From the NCBI GenBank assembly GCA_020625875.1, contig JAHLAX010000070.1, forward strand, positions 1 to 64,000: a DNA stretch of 64,000 nucleotides, written 5' to 3'. The translations under genes were made by a program, and so were the position numbers. The stretch comes from a bacterium. GTDB taxonomy: Bacteria > Bacillota > Clostridia > Oscillospirales > Acutalibacteraceae. Under the pieces are notes generated by a model. It was given only the letters and a program-made list of their open reading frames with translations. It made no database searches and had not been told where the DNA came from. This document shows, in pieces, positions 49,783-59,726 of this stretch. Position 1 is the stretch's first letter; the number at the start of each line of letters is the position of its first letter.

Positions 49783-50367
49783 ATGAGTAAAAAAACAAAA
49801 ACCTCAACAAACGTAAAAAGACTTGTGCTGACAGCCGTACTGATAGCATTGGCGTCGGCGCTCAGCCTCATAAAAATCTGGCAGATGCCTCTCGGCGGTT
49901 CTATCACACTGCTCTCTATGCTTCCGATCGTCCTCATCTCAATCGAATACGGCATAAGCTGGGGACTTGTGGGCGCGTTTGTATATTCGCTCGTACAGCT
50001 TGGCTTTGACTTTGCGTCGGTTATGTCATGGGGACTGAGTCCCGCGGCTATCGTGGGTACGATCCTGCTCGACTATATCCTCGCTTACACAGCGATCGGC
50101 GTCAGCGGAATTTTCAGAAAAAAGGGCGTAGCGGGAATCTGTATCGGTATTTTTATCGCTCTCTGTCTCAGATTTGTTTGTCACCTTATTTCAGGTACAA
50201 TTATTTTTGATATCTGGATGCCGAAGGAATGGAGCAATCCTCTGCTCTACTCGATATGCTACAACGGCATATATATGCTGCCCGAATTTGTACTGACCAC
50301 TATCGGCGCGGTTATCCTGTTCAAAACCCCGAGCTTTAACAAGCTTGTTTCATCAAACCTTAAATAA
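49783..50367 (+). CDS. thiT: Energy-coupled thiamine transporter ThiT
   Basis: ECF S component downstream of TPP riboswitch; WQMPLGGSITLLSMLPIVLISIEYGISWGLVGAFVYSLVQL; start chosen from RBS AAAGGAG. Confidence 0.93.
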   Translation: MSKKTKTSTNVKRLVLTAVLIALASALSLIKIWQMPLGGSITLLSMLPIVLISIEYGISWGLVGAFVYSLVQLGFDFASVMSWGLSPAAIVGTILLDYILAYTAIGVSGIFRKKGVAGICIGIFIALCLRFVCHLISGTIIFDIWMPKEWSNPLLYSICYNGIYMLPEFVLTTIGAVILFKTPSFNKLVSSNLK

Positions 50368-50416
50368 TTTGACAAAACACATTTTGTTATGTATAATGCT
50401 TTATTGAATTAAAGCA

Positions 50417-51511
50417 TTGAAACAGGTGATTATCATTAGCAAAGTAAAAGCGTTTATGAAACGCAAAAACATTGAAATATCGCTCAAGCGCTATGGCGTA
50501 GACGCGCTGGGCGCTATGGCGCAGGGACTATTTTGTTCGCTGTTAATCGGCACGATTATAAAAACAATCGGCGTACAGTTTAACCTGCAGTTCCTCACGG
50601 ACATAGGCACCTACGCTATGGCAATCGCGGGTCCCGCTATGGCGGTGGCTATTGGCTACGCGCTGAAGGCTGACCCGATGGTGCTGTTCTCGCTTGTCGC
50701 CGTCGGTTGGGCGGCTAACGCCGAGGGCGGCGCGGGCGGACCGCTGGCGGTATTCATCATCGCGATTATCGCGGCTGAATGCGGCAAAATAGTATCTAAA
50801 GAAACCAAGGTCGATATTCTCGTTACCCCCGCCGTCACAATTCTTGTCGGCGTATCGCTGGCGAAGCTCATAGCGCCGCCGATAGGACAAGCCGCGAGCG
50901 CGTTCGGTATTCTGATAAACAACGCGACAAACCTGCAGCCCTTCCTTATGGGAATCGCGGTATCCGTACTTGTCGGCATAGCGCTGACTCTGCCGATTTC
51001 GTCGGCGGCTATCTGCTCGGTACTGGCGCTTACGGGACTTTCGGGCGGCGCCGCTGTCGCGGGCTGCTGCGCGCAGATGGTAGGCTTCGCGGTTATGTCG
51101 TTTAGGGAAAACCGCTGGGGCGGACTCGTAAGTCAGGGCCTCGGAACATCAATGCTCCAGATGCCTAACATCGTCAAGAATCCGCGTATCTGGATTGCGC
51201 CGACGGTTGTTTCGGCAATTACGGGACCAATCGCTACTTGCGTTTTCGGTCTACAGATGAACGGCGCGGCAATCAACTCAGGTATGGGAACCTGCGGACT
51301 GTGCGGTCCTATAGGTGTTATCACGGGATGGTTTAATCCCAGTGAAGAAGCCATAGCCAAGGGCGCCTCGGCTATCGCGCCGACAGCGTTCGACTGGATA
51401 GGTCTTGTGCTTATCTGCGTTGTTCTCCCCGCTGTACTCGCTCCGCTGATTAACGCTTTGCTCAGAAAAATCGGCTGGGTTAAGGACGGAGACTTAAAGC
51501 TTGGAGCTTAA
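50417..51511 (+). CDS. PTS sugar transporter subunit IIC-like (PTS_EIIC_2 family) membrane protein
   Basis: Gly/Ala-rich multi-TM: YGVDALGAMAQGLFCSLLIGTIIKTIG...GPMAVAIGYALKADPMVLFS; start likely internal (MKRKNIEIS). Confidence 0.85.
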   Translation: MKQVIIISKVKAFMKRKNIEISLKRYGVDALGAMAQGLFCSLLIGTIIKTIGVQFNLQFLTDIGTYAMAIAGPAMAVAIGYALKADPMVLFSLVAVGWAANAEGGAGGPLAVFIIAIIAAECGKIVSKETKVDILVTPAVTILVGVSLAKLIAPPIGQAASAFGILINNATNLQPFLMGIAVSVLVGIALTLPISSAAICSVLALTGLSGGAAVAGCCAQMVGFAVMSFRENRWGGLVSQGLGTSMLQMPNIVKNPRIWIAPTVVSAITGPIATCVFGLQMNGAAINSGMGTCGLCGPIGVITGWFNPSEEAIAKGASAIAPTAFDWIGLVLICVVLPAVLAPLINALLRKIGWVKDGDLKLGA

Positions 51512-51524
51512 CAAAAGACTATAA

Positions 51525-51566
51525 TGAAGCCGCCGCGGCAAAAACCGCGGCGGTCGCTTTTATTTT
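51525..51566 (+). terminator. Rho-independent terminator
   Basis: GCCGCCGCGGCAAAAACCGCGGCGGTCGCTTTTATTTT. Confidence 0.75.
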
Positions 51567-51590
51567 ATACTCTTTTTTAGCCGTACGTTC

Positions 51591-52676
51591 CTAAACAATA
51601 TATTTATTTAATCCTTTGATACTGTTTAAGACGGCCGAAATCGCGAATGATACCACTACCGTTATAAGACATATAAGCGGAGTTGAGATAATCGGATTAA
51701 AGGACGATGGAGTAAAATGAAGCTTGTTGGTCATATAATCAATAACAACCATATGCACAAGATATACTCCAAAGCTGTAGCCCGAAAGCGTTCTTACAGC
51801 CTTACTGAGTTTTGAGTCGCTGTTCTTAACATGATAGTGCTTTTTAAAGAACACAAACACAGCCGCCGCCATAGCCGCGACATTCGTTGTCTGATAGTCA
51901 TAATAGCCCACATACGCCGCATTACCCGCTTTTGAGCGGATTAAGGTTGCTGCTATTGTATAAACAAGCCCCGCTATACCGAGCAGATAGATAACCCATT
52001 CGAGCTTCTTTGAAATCTCAAATTTATAAAGCACATAACCGAGCACAAAATATCCTGTATAGCCCAACGGCATAAACAAATACATATGTGTTTTTGTTGT
52101 ATTGATAAAATCGATGAGCTTTATCGACACGGGAGTCTTGAATACTTCAAGCGTCTTAAGAAGGTCGGGCAAAAAGAAAGCGAAGATAAGCGCCAGAATA
52201 AGGAACAGCCTGATAAGACTTTTTTCCTCAACAATCTTCCTGATAAACGGCGTTACAAGATAAAGTCCTATCATCATAGGAATAAACCACATATGATAAT
52301 GACCTTTAAGAATCATATTCAATGTGCTGTCAAAATTGTTGTAATATATCTGGCATAAAACCGCGTAAATCAACGACCAGAACAAATACGCCGTCACAAG
52401 CCTGAGAACGTTTTTCTTCAAGATTTCTTTAAACGGCTTTTTGCTGTCGAGGAACAACGCTCCGCTTATCATAACAAAAACGGGAACCGACCAGCGCGAG
52501 ATGCTGTCGTAAATATTCAACGTCTGCCACTGCCAGCTATGAACCGACATATTATTAAAGCTTTGAAAAATAGTATGTATCATCAAAACAAAAACAATCG
52601 CGACTACCCGCAGAGCGTCAAGATAATCAACACGTTCTCTTGCGCTCGGCAGCTTGTTCACTGCTTTATCATTCAT
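51591..52676 (-). CDS. Acyltransferase 3 family protein
   Basis: RVDYLDALRVVAIVFVLMIHT, multi-TM, SRWSVPVFVMISGALFL. Confidence 0.9.
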   Translation of the reverse strand: MNDKAVNKLPSARERVDYLDALRVVAIVFVLMIHTIFQSFNNMSVHSWQWQTLNIYDSISRWSVPVFVMISGALFLDSKKPFKEILKKNVLRLVTAYLFWSLIYAVLCQIYYNNFDSTLNMILKGHYHMWFIPMMIGLYLVTPFIRKIVEEKSLIRLFLILALIFAFFLPDLLKTLEVFKTPVSIKLIDFINTTKTHMYLFMPLGYTGYFVLGYVLYKFEISKKLEWVIYLLGIAGLVYTIAATLIRSKAGNAAYVGYYDYQTTNVAAMAAAVFVFFKKHYHVKNSDSKLSKAVRTLSGYSFGVYLVHMVVIDYMTNKLHFTPSSFNPIISTPLICLITVVVSFAISAVLNSIKGLNKYIV

Positions 52677-52716
52677 CTAAAACTCCCCTTATCTTTTGCG
52701 CACAAAAGCGCTCGTA

Positions 52717-55617
52717 TTATGTCAAATAATTTATTGTAATTATGTTACTGCTCGGGTCAAAGGTGAATCTCAGTTTTGAACCGACAGATAGTCCGTTAAT
52801 CGTAATGCTCTTTCCTCTCGAGCTCATCTCGGTGAGAGTGAACTCATCGCTTCCGCCTGCCGCGAAGGATGGCGTAGCGCTGGATTGGAGACTGAGGTAT
52901 TTTGACTTCTTGTTATCATATAGACTCAGGCTGATATTCTCAGCGGATACGGTGGTGTAATCAAGAGTATATGTGTTGTTCGTATAGCCGAAGTATGTGT
53001 CCTTGTTATCCCATCCGTGAACACCCGACTGATAGAACAAAAGCAGATAGTGCTCATTTTCGTTGACATTATGCTCGGGATTTGTGGGAATAGTCGGCTC
53101 AACAGAGCTGTTGAAGTTAAAGTTGCCGACCTTGCACTTACCGTCTGTTCCTGTTCCGCTGATATAGAAGCAGTTATGCTCAAAGTTTTCAAGCGTTATA
53201 TCGACAGTCTGGCTTCCGCCCTGACCGCTGTTGAAAATCATAGTTTTAAACTGTCCCGCGTAGTCGAACTTAACGCCATAGACATCGTGTCCGTAATTTG
53301 TGCCGACTTTCTGCATTTTAACACCAGGCCAGCTGGCGTTATTCGAGGAACCTGTCCACGCGTAGGCATAGACGTTCGCCCAATCATAGGTATTCTCGAA
53401 GTAGTAAATGTTCCTCAAATCGAACACCTGAGGCGCGCCAATATGCTCGGCAATCTCACGCAGCGAGGCTATTGACGAATCCAATTGCTCACTTGTTCCG
53501 TTATTCTTGCGCAGCTTTTTGAGAGCCTGATACTGGTCGTAGGAGGCAAAGGAATAATACGCGTCAAGATAAGTTTTCGCGTCATCACTTGAAGCCGCTG
53601 TCGAATACTTACCCTTTTTTCCGCTTAGCAGCTGTCCTGTGTCAGCGGGGAGCTTATTGATTCGCTTTACAAGCCAAAGCTGTATATATGTAGCGTCATC
53701 AATATCCACTATGCCGCTGCCGTCGGTGTCGGCAGCCTTTTCCTGCTGAGCGCTAAAATCTATTCTGCCCGCGAGCTTAAGCTGAATTGTGGTAACGTCA
53801 CGCACCGACACTTTTCCGTCGAGATTCGCGTCGCCGAGAATATAATCTTCTACAGGCTCGCTCTCGCTTGAAGCATCTGACGACGGATCGGTAACAGGTT
53901 CATTCTGCCACTTTTCGGCTTTAACCGTGTATTTACCGTCCTGAGTACCGTTGGGCGTAAAGAAATCGTTGGTACCGTCTAATGTAATATCAACTGTCTG
54001 AGAATTGTTGTCGCCGTTGTTCCATACTATGCCCGTATGCTCGGCGGGAATATCGCAGTAGTATAACTCTACATCGTTTTTATCCAAGCCGTATAACACA
54101 GCTCCGTACCCGGGCCATGTGCAGGTAACTGTCTGATTCTCGGTTGCCCAGCTGTGACAGTCAACGGTCCCCCATTTTTGTGTGTTGGCAAAGTAAATAC
54201 GCTTGGTTGCTGTTCCCTCAGGCAGAGTGCAGCCTGTAACGCCTGTAGTCGCTGACGGGTCTTTTGTTGTGGGCTGAGCGGTTTCGTTTGTCGCGTCAGC
54301 GAACGTTCCGCGCGCGCCGTCCATAATATAGCTGTAAGCGGGATAAATAAGCTCGTCAGTGAGGTCGGCGCCATAGTAGATAACGCTGCTGTCATAAACC
54401 TCAACAAGATAGCCCTGGGAGTCATAACCGCCTATGCCTTTCTCTTTATTATAATCAAGACCTGTGTCGTCGGCGTCTGCCCTGGTCGTACCCGCAACCG
54501 AGGGATTGTGAATCATAGAGCAGGCTGTTCCGTTTTCGTCGGAGTAGTTATAGCCCATTGAGAAGTCTTCATGGGTATGTCCCGACATCCAGATTAGTTT
54601 TGGATACTTTATCAAGAGATTTTTGAACTTAACAGTTGTAATATAACTCTCGCTCAGATGAGCCTTGTAATACGGTCTGCTCATACGGTCGCCCGCGCCA
54701 AAGCCGTCAATCGGCGAATGCTGAATAATATAGATGTTTACGCCCGTGCCGTAATAGGTTTTGAGCAGATTCTCTACCCAAGTCATCTGCTGCGAACTGA
54801 ACTCGTCGCATTTCGAGGGATTGGGATCATACTCGAGCGCCATAAAGATAAATACATCGCCCGTGGTTTTTTCGATCATATAATAATACGGCTTATTAGC
54901 GTCATAATTTGCTTTGGTGCTGTCAGTACCCGAAGCGCGCACGAACGATTTAATACCGCTTTCAACGCCACAGCGCATATCGTGGTTGCCGTCGCTTTCC
55001 CAGACAGGATTTACGTAATTGGAGTTTGCTAGAGTTTTTTCGTAATCATCCCACTCGCCGTCGGGACCCGCCGCGTTTGTAACGGTATCGCCCGAAGTTA
55101 CTATAAAATCAGTTTTTGTATCGACGCCGAACTTGAGCGCCTGCGCCCATCTCTCGGTTGCTTTGGTATAGAAGCCGTTTCTGTCGATGTGAATATCAGA
55201 ATATGAATTAAACTTATACTTAAGGCTGCCCGCGTTCAGTCGCTTATTGTCGGGAATTACATATTCCGCCGCAATACTGCCCGCGCTGTTCTTAGCGACA
55301 ACCCTTGTAGCTTTCGCGGGAATAGCGGTATGGTATCCAAACTTGAAGCTTGCCGATGAGACGGAAGTTAAGTCAAGCTCGGTAATCGGATAAAACCCGC
55401 TGAGAACATCGGTGTTATCAGCCCAGTAAAGCTTATATTTATCCGAGGTGTCGCTCGTTAAGCTCAGCGTTCCCTCGGCATAGCCCGAAAGATTATTCTT
55501 AAACACATAATTAATCTCTGTGCCAGTCACCGAAGACACCTCCGCCGCTGTAACAAAACAAATGGATATAAGCAAAAACGCCAGCAAAAGCGAAATAGGT
55601 TTAAGTGATTTTTTCAT
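52717..55617 (-). CDS. Secreted calcineurin-like metallophosphoesterase with dockerin type I and two starch-binding-like (CBM26-like) modules
   Basis: Signal peptide; SDIHID, TSGDTVTNAAG, ESDGNHD, IIQHSP, MSGHTHED; dockerin GDANLDGKVSVRDVTTIQLKLAG...ADTDGSGIVDIDDATYIQLWLVKRI; two modules IYFANTQKWGTVDCHSW... and IYYFENTYDWANVYAYAW... Confidence 0.85.
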   Translation of the reverse strand: MKKSLKPISLLLAFLLISICFVTAAEVSSVTGTEINYVFKNNLSGYAEGTLSLTSDTSDKYKLYWADNTDVLSGFYPITELDLTSVSSASFKFGYHTAIPAKATRVVAKNSAGSIAAEYVIPDNKRLNAGSLKYKFNSYSDIHIDRNGFYTKATERWAQALKFGVDTKTDFIVTSGDTVTNAAGPDGEWDDYEKTLANSNYVNPVWESDGNHDMRCGVESGIKSFVRASGTDSTKANYDANKPYYYMIEKTTGDVFIFMALEYDPNPSKCDEFSSQQMTWVENLLKTYYGTGVNIYIIQHSPIDGFGAGDRMSRPYYKAHLSESYITTVKFKNLLIKYPKLIWMSGHTHEDFSMGYNYSDENGTACSMIHNPSVAGTTRADADDTGLDYNKEKGIGGYDSQGYLVEVYDSSVIYYGADLTDELIYPAYSYIMDGARGTFADATNETAQPTTKDPSATTGVTGCTLPEGTATKRIYFANTQKWGTVDCHSWATENQTVTCTWPGYGAVLYGLDKNDVELYYCDIPAEHTGIVWNNGDNNSQTVDITLDGTNDFFTPNGTQDGKYTVKAEKWQNEPVTDPSSDASSESEPVEDYILGDANLDGKVSVRDVTTIQLKLAGRIDFSAQQEKAADTDGSGIVDIDDATYIQLWLVKRINKLPADTGQLLSGKKGKYSTAASSDDAKTYLDAYYSFASYDQYQALKKLRKNNGTSEQLDSSIASLREIAEHIGAPQVFDLRNIYYFENTYDWANVYAYAWTGSSNNASWPGVKMQKVGTNYGHDVYGVKFDYAGQFKTMIFNSGQGGSQTVDITLENFEHNCFYISGTGTDGKCKVGNFNFNSSVEPTIPTNPEHNVNENEHYLLLFYQSGVHGWDNKDTYFGYTNNTYTLDYTTVSAENISLSLYDNKKSKYLSLQSSATPSFAAGGSDEFTLTEMSSRGKSITINGLSVGSKLRFTFDPSSNIITINYLT

Positions 55618-55732
55618 ATCATTCACCTCTTGCAAATAAATATATATATTAATTATAGTATAAATCCTGTGCTGATTTATAGCGGCAATATGCACAATTT
55701 TTCACGCTCTGTTTAGTGCTAATTAACCAAAA

Positions 55733-55770
55733 GAAAAGCTGCCTTTATGAGGCAGCTTTTACATTGATTT
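55733..55770. terminator. Terminator hairpin for CHAP-domain gene
   Basis: AAAAGCTGCCTTTATGAGGCAGCTTTT. Confidence 0.75.
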
Positions 55771-57955
55771 TACATGAAAGAGTAATTCCGTCAACCGTGG
55801 CTGTAACTGTAGTCTTGCCCGCCTTGATGCCCTTAACCACACCCTTTGATGTGACAGTGGCAATCTTTTTATCCGCGCTTTTCCAGCTTATTATATCTCC
55901 GCCGTGCTGCGAAACCTTCAGAGTTTTTGTCTCTTTTTCTTTTACGGTAGCCGATTTATCGCTGAGAATCGGGTCATATACGCTTATGTTGCAGTTAAGC
56001 TTCAAGTCATTTATAGTTGCCGTGATTTTTGCCTTACCATAGCTTACAGCGGTTATCTCGCCTGCCCCGTTTACCGTCGCGACATTCTTATCAGAGGTCG
56101 ACCACTTAATATCGCCATAGCCGCCCTGTACCGCCACAGCCATCGTTTTCCCCTTGAGGAATCCCGCCGACTTAGCCGACAGAGTCGGCTTTTTAACGGT
56201 GAGATTAAAGCTGAGATTTGCGTCTCCGCTCTTTACGGCAATCTGAGTTTTACCCGCCTTCAAGGCTGTTATCTCACCCGATGAGTTTACCTTAGCTATC
56301 TTCGTATCGGCTGATGTAAACTTGGTTTTGGCGTCGGGTGACTGCAGCTTGATTTTGTACGGCTCATTCAGATATAGCGACTTGGATGTTTCTTTCAGAT
56401 AAGGTCTTACAAGATAACATTTGTTGCCGATAGTGCCGCAAACATATTTGCAGTGATTTATAATTACCCAGCCCTTCATACCGTTGTACGAAGTATATCC
56501 GAAGGAATATTTGTCTGTGTACTGAACCTTGGTTACCTTGAGCAATACGCCCTTAGGAATTAAAACTATGTTCTTTCTCTTGTTTGTATACGTTGTTTTG
56601 AGATTAGCTTCCTTAGATGTTGTAAAGCGTTCGTAGGTTGTGGGATACTTGGTAACCGTAAAGTTACACTTCAGGTTAACTCCGCTGACTTTAGCTGTTA
56701 TGACAGCGGTACCCTCCTTAAGCGCTGTAACCTTACCCTTGGAATCAACTTTAGCTATTGTTTTGTCGGATGACGACCACTGCGGAGTGCTCTTTGTATT
56801 CTTTACAGAGAGAGTACAGCTGTCGCCCTTGCAGGCTTGTGCGGTCTTTTTGCTTATTGACGGATTCTTAACCGTTACGGTACAGGTCGCGGTGCCTGTT
56901 GAGGTTTTAAGCTTAATCTTAGCCGTGCCTTTTTTGAGCGCGGTAATCTTACCCTTGGAGTTAACCTTGGCTATAGTCTTGTCAGAGCTTGAGTATTTGC
57001 CTCCAAGCCCGTTTGTCGCGGTCAGCTTTTTGGTATAGTCAAGATACAGCGTCACGGTTTTTGGCGAAACCTTAGGCTTGAGCTGATAATAGACTCCGTC
57101 AATATTGCCGTAAATATAGTCGCAATAATCGAGAGCTACCCAACCGCTTTTTGATTTATAGGTAGTATAGCCCCAGATATAATCGTCCTTTACGCTGAAT
57201 TTTTTTACATTAAGCTCTGTTCCGTAGGTCATAGAAGTCACAAGAGCTGAGGATGTGCTGGCGCTCTTGCGCATATTTAGCGAATCTACGCTTACCTGCC
57301 ACACCTCATATTTAGTAGGTTCTTCAGCGGCTGTGCGTGAGTAGTTGGGGTGACCGTATCCTATGACATAACTGCTGCCGAGAGTACGCGAGTTATCATT
57401 TGTATACTCGCAAACGCTGGCGTTCGTGGAGTTACCCTCTATAACGTCAAGATAGTTGCCCTTTACTCCCGCAACAATTCCAACATGAGTTGACACGCTC
57501 TGGCTCGCCATATCGCTGTAGAACACAATATCGCCCTTTACGGGAGTGTATTTACCGCCGAAGTACTTGCTGTCGTACCATCTCTTCTGAGCTCTGAACC
57601 AGTTCATACCCGCGGTACAGGCGGCAAATCTTGTGACAACGGTCTGAGGAATCTTAGCCTGAGCGGCACACCAGCTCACGAACATAGCGCACCAGGGCTG
57701 GTCAACAAACGACGGAATATACCAATATCCGTACTTTGTACCAACGCCGTTCTCTTTGTAGCCTATCTGAGTACGCGCGACGCCGACAATATCTGTTGCG
57801 CCCATGCCTGTGTTTTTGTAAGTGTTCGGATAACCCGTAGGATAGCCGGCGGCGTCAGCGCTCTCGCCCGAATTAAAGGTGAGACCCGCGAAAGCCGAGA
57901 ATACGATGACAGCCATCAGGACTATTGAAGCTGTCTGTTTGAATACTTTACTCAT
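55745..57955 (-). CDS. Secreted CHAP-domain (amidase-like) protein with SH3-like region and multiple bacterial Ig-like (Big_2) repeats
   Basis: VGVARTQIGYKENG...QPWCAMFVSWCAAQA...VSTHVGIVAGV; repeated KxAKVNSKGKITALKKGTAKI units; start MSKVFKQ at 57955. Confidence 0.88.
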   Translation of the reverse strand: MSKVFKQTASIVLMAVIVFSAFAGLTFNSGESADAAGYPTGYPNTYKNTGMGATDIVGVARTQIGYKENGVGTKYGYWYIPSFVDQPWCAMFVSWCAAQAKIPQTVVTRFAACTAGMNWFRAQKRWYDSKYFGGKYTPVKGDIVFYSDMASQSVSTHVGIVAGVKGNYLDVIEGNSTNASVCEYTNDNSRTLGSSYVIGYGHPNYSRTAAEEPTKYEVWQVSVDSLNMRKSASTSSALVTSMTYGTELNVKKFSVKDDYIWGYTTYKSKSGWVALDYCDYIYGNIDGVYYQLKPKVSPKTVTLYLDYTKKLTATNGLGGKYSSSDKTIAKVNSKGKITALKKGTAKIKLKTSTGTATCTVTVKNPSISKKTAQACKGDSCTLSVKNTKSTPQWSSSDKTIAKVDSKGKVTALKEGTAVITAKVSGVNLKCNFTVTKYPTTYERFTTSKEANLKTTYTNKRKNIVLIPKGVLLKVTKVQYTDKYSFGYTSYNGMKGWVIINHCKYVCGTIGNKCYLVRPYLKETSKSLYLNEPYKIKLQSPDAKTKFTSADTKIAKVNSSGEITALKAGKTQIAVKSGDANLSFNLTVKKPTLSAKSAGFLKGKTMAVAVQGGYGDIKWSTSDKNVATVNGAGEITAVSYGKAKITATINDLKLNCNISVYDPILSDKSATVKEKETKTLKVSQHGGDIISWKSADKKIATVTSKGVVKGIKAGKTTVTATVDGITLSCKINVKAAS

Positions 57956-58133
57956 AAAACCATTCCAATCAAATTCTGAATCAAAACTTCTATCTCTTTT
58001 TTCGACAATGTTTACTAAATTGTAACACAAAACACAGGCAAGGTCAACCGTATGAATAAGAAAAACAAACACGGAAAAACCCGATAATTATGCGAAAAAA
58101 GGACAGCTTTCGCCGTCCTTTAGTGAATAAAGT

Positions 58134-58916
58134 TTACAAATATTCTATTATTTCAGCCAAAAAAAGCTGAATCATTGTAGCGTCTCTGATATTGATTTTA
58201 CCGTCGTAGCAGACCTGAGCGACAGTTTTTTGATTATCATTCAAAGATTTTTTGTCAACCAACGCCAGCTGAAGCTCGGTTACATCGTTTATGTTGACAC
58301 TGCCGTTTAGGTCAATATCGCCTTTTAAGTGAGCGAACTTCGCGTCGACAGAGAAGCCTTCTGCCGCTATTTGACTATGCGAAATCAGCTTTACGTCGCC
58401 GTCCACCGATATATCTTCAGCTTCATTGTCATTTACGCAGGTTTTGTTGGCAATCAGGTTTACGAATTCAACTGTTATATCCTGACTTTCTATATCATCA
58501 ATCGCCTCAACAGTATATGTCAAAAGCGCGTGTTCGGCTGTAAAATCATAAAAGCCCGTGCCCGCGGTAAAAGTGGTTATTACCGAATTATATGTCAACT
58601 GACGTTCCTCGGTCAGGTTAGAAACAGCGGATACTCCGCTATTTCCCCTGCAATCCGTTACCCTGAGCTTTGAGCTGTCAAAGCTCAGCACAACTGTTCC
58701 GTCAACAATTTTTAAATCCGAGCGCAGACTGATTGTAACATCAAAGCTTTCGCCCTTGCCCGCGCTTTGCGAAAATGATTCAAAAAATCCTTGATTTGAT
58801 TTTATCGTCACATGATTATTTACACCGCCCCGCGCGGACGCGGAAAACGGAAAAACACACATAAGCGCGCACAGCAAAACCGCAAAAGGTTTTTTTAATA
58901 TATTCAAATTAATCAT
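58134..58916 (-). CDS. Secreted protein with cohesin-like domain and C-terminal dockerin type I
   Basis: Signal peptide; SAGKGESFDVTISLRSDLKIVDGTVVLSFDSSKLRV...; DIDLNGSVNINDVTELQLALVDK...CYDGKINIRDATMIQLFLAEI; start overlaps upstream stop. Confidence 0.78.
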   Translation of the reverse strand: MINLNILKKPFAVLLCALMCVFPFSASARGGVNNHVTIKSNQGFFESFSQSAGKGESFDVTISLRSDLKIVDGTVVLSFDSSKLRVTDCRGNSGVSAVSNLTEERQLTYNSVITTFTAGTGFYDFTAEHALLTYTVEAIDDIESQDITVEFVNLIANKTCVNDNEAEDISVDGDVKLISHSQIAAEGFSVDAKFAHLKGDIDLNGSVNINDVTELQLALVDKKSLNDNQKTVAQVCYDGKINIRDATMIQLFLAEIIEYL

Positions 58917-59715
58917 CCTCGTCATAGAACGGGTCGGTATCCTCAATCGCCTTCTTGGCGAAAGGCACCGAATAAGGAATCATCGAAAGCTGAAAGCCGT
59001 TGAGATGAGGTGAAGCAGCAATCGAGATGCCCTTAAAAATTTCTTCCATATTGCTGCCTGTGAAATCAACAATCACCAGATAACTCGGCTTTTCGTCATT
59101 TTCACGCTTAAATGTACGCAGATAAGCTCTGTGAACATCGTCGCGCTCGTTGAGATAGTTGATAACCGCCGCCATCATATCTACAGGATATTCGTCGGGA
59201 GCGGGATCGCCCAGCTCAACCTTTTCGTCGTTGCGGATTTCCTGCTTATTTAGCCCATCGCCGCGGCTGTCCTTTTGCTCCTTGAGCGACATAACCATAG
59301 GCTTTGGGAAAGCGACCGATTTGCCAAACGGATTTATAACAAAACCCATTACCTCGCACTGCGGTTCCGAAAGCACCTGAGCGTAGCTGTCAAAGGTCAT
59401 AACAACGTTATCCTTGCCCTTTGAACCTTCCCATTTCAGCTTTTCGGATTCATCGGTGAACGCGGGGAAAAACTTTTCTTTATTATTATTCTCGATAAGC
59501 TGAAACTGAACCTGAGTTTCCTGCTGCATCACAGTCGCGCCGTTTTGGTCGGTTTTTGCTACGTTGCGCGGTTTCGACACAACCCCAGGGGTAATAAACT
59601 GAGCCGCCATAACGCAATCAATCATATGATTAACGGTTTCGGGCGTGTTGTTCTCCTGCATCTGAGCTATTGCATCGAGAAGCTCAGGATTCTTTATATT
59701 CTCAACATTAGGCAT
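58909..59715 (-). CDS. SseB-like (enhanced serine sensitivity) domain protein
   Basis: N-terminal SseB-like DGCVMAAQFITPGV...FFPAFTDESEKLKW...GFVINPFGKSVAFPK and C-terminal YLNERDDVHRAYLRTFKRENDEKPSYLVIVDFTG. Confidence 0.8.
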   Translation of the reverse strand: MPNVENIKNPELLDAIAQMQENNTPETVNHMIDCVMAAQFITPGVVSKPRNVAKTDQNGATVMQQETQVQFQLIENNNKEKFFPAFTDESEKLKWEGSKGKDNVVMTFDSYAQVLSEPQCEVMGFVINPFGKSVAFPKPMVMSLKEQKDSRGDGLNKQEIRNDEKVELGDPAPDEYPVDMMAAVINYLNERDDVHRAYLRTFKRENDEKPSYLVIVDFTGSNMEEIFKGISIAASPHLNGFQLSMIPYSVPFAKKAIEDTDPFYDEDD

Positions 59716-59726
59716 AATTAGTCCTC

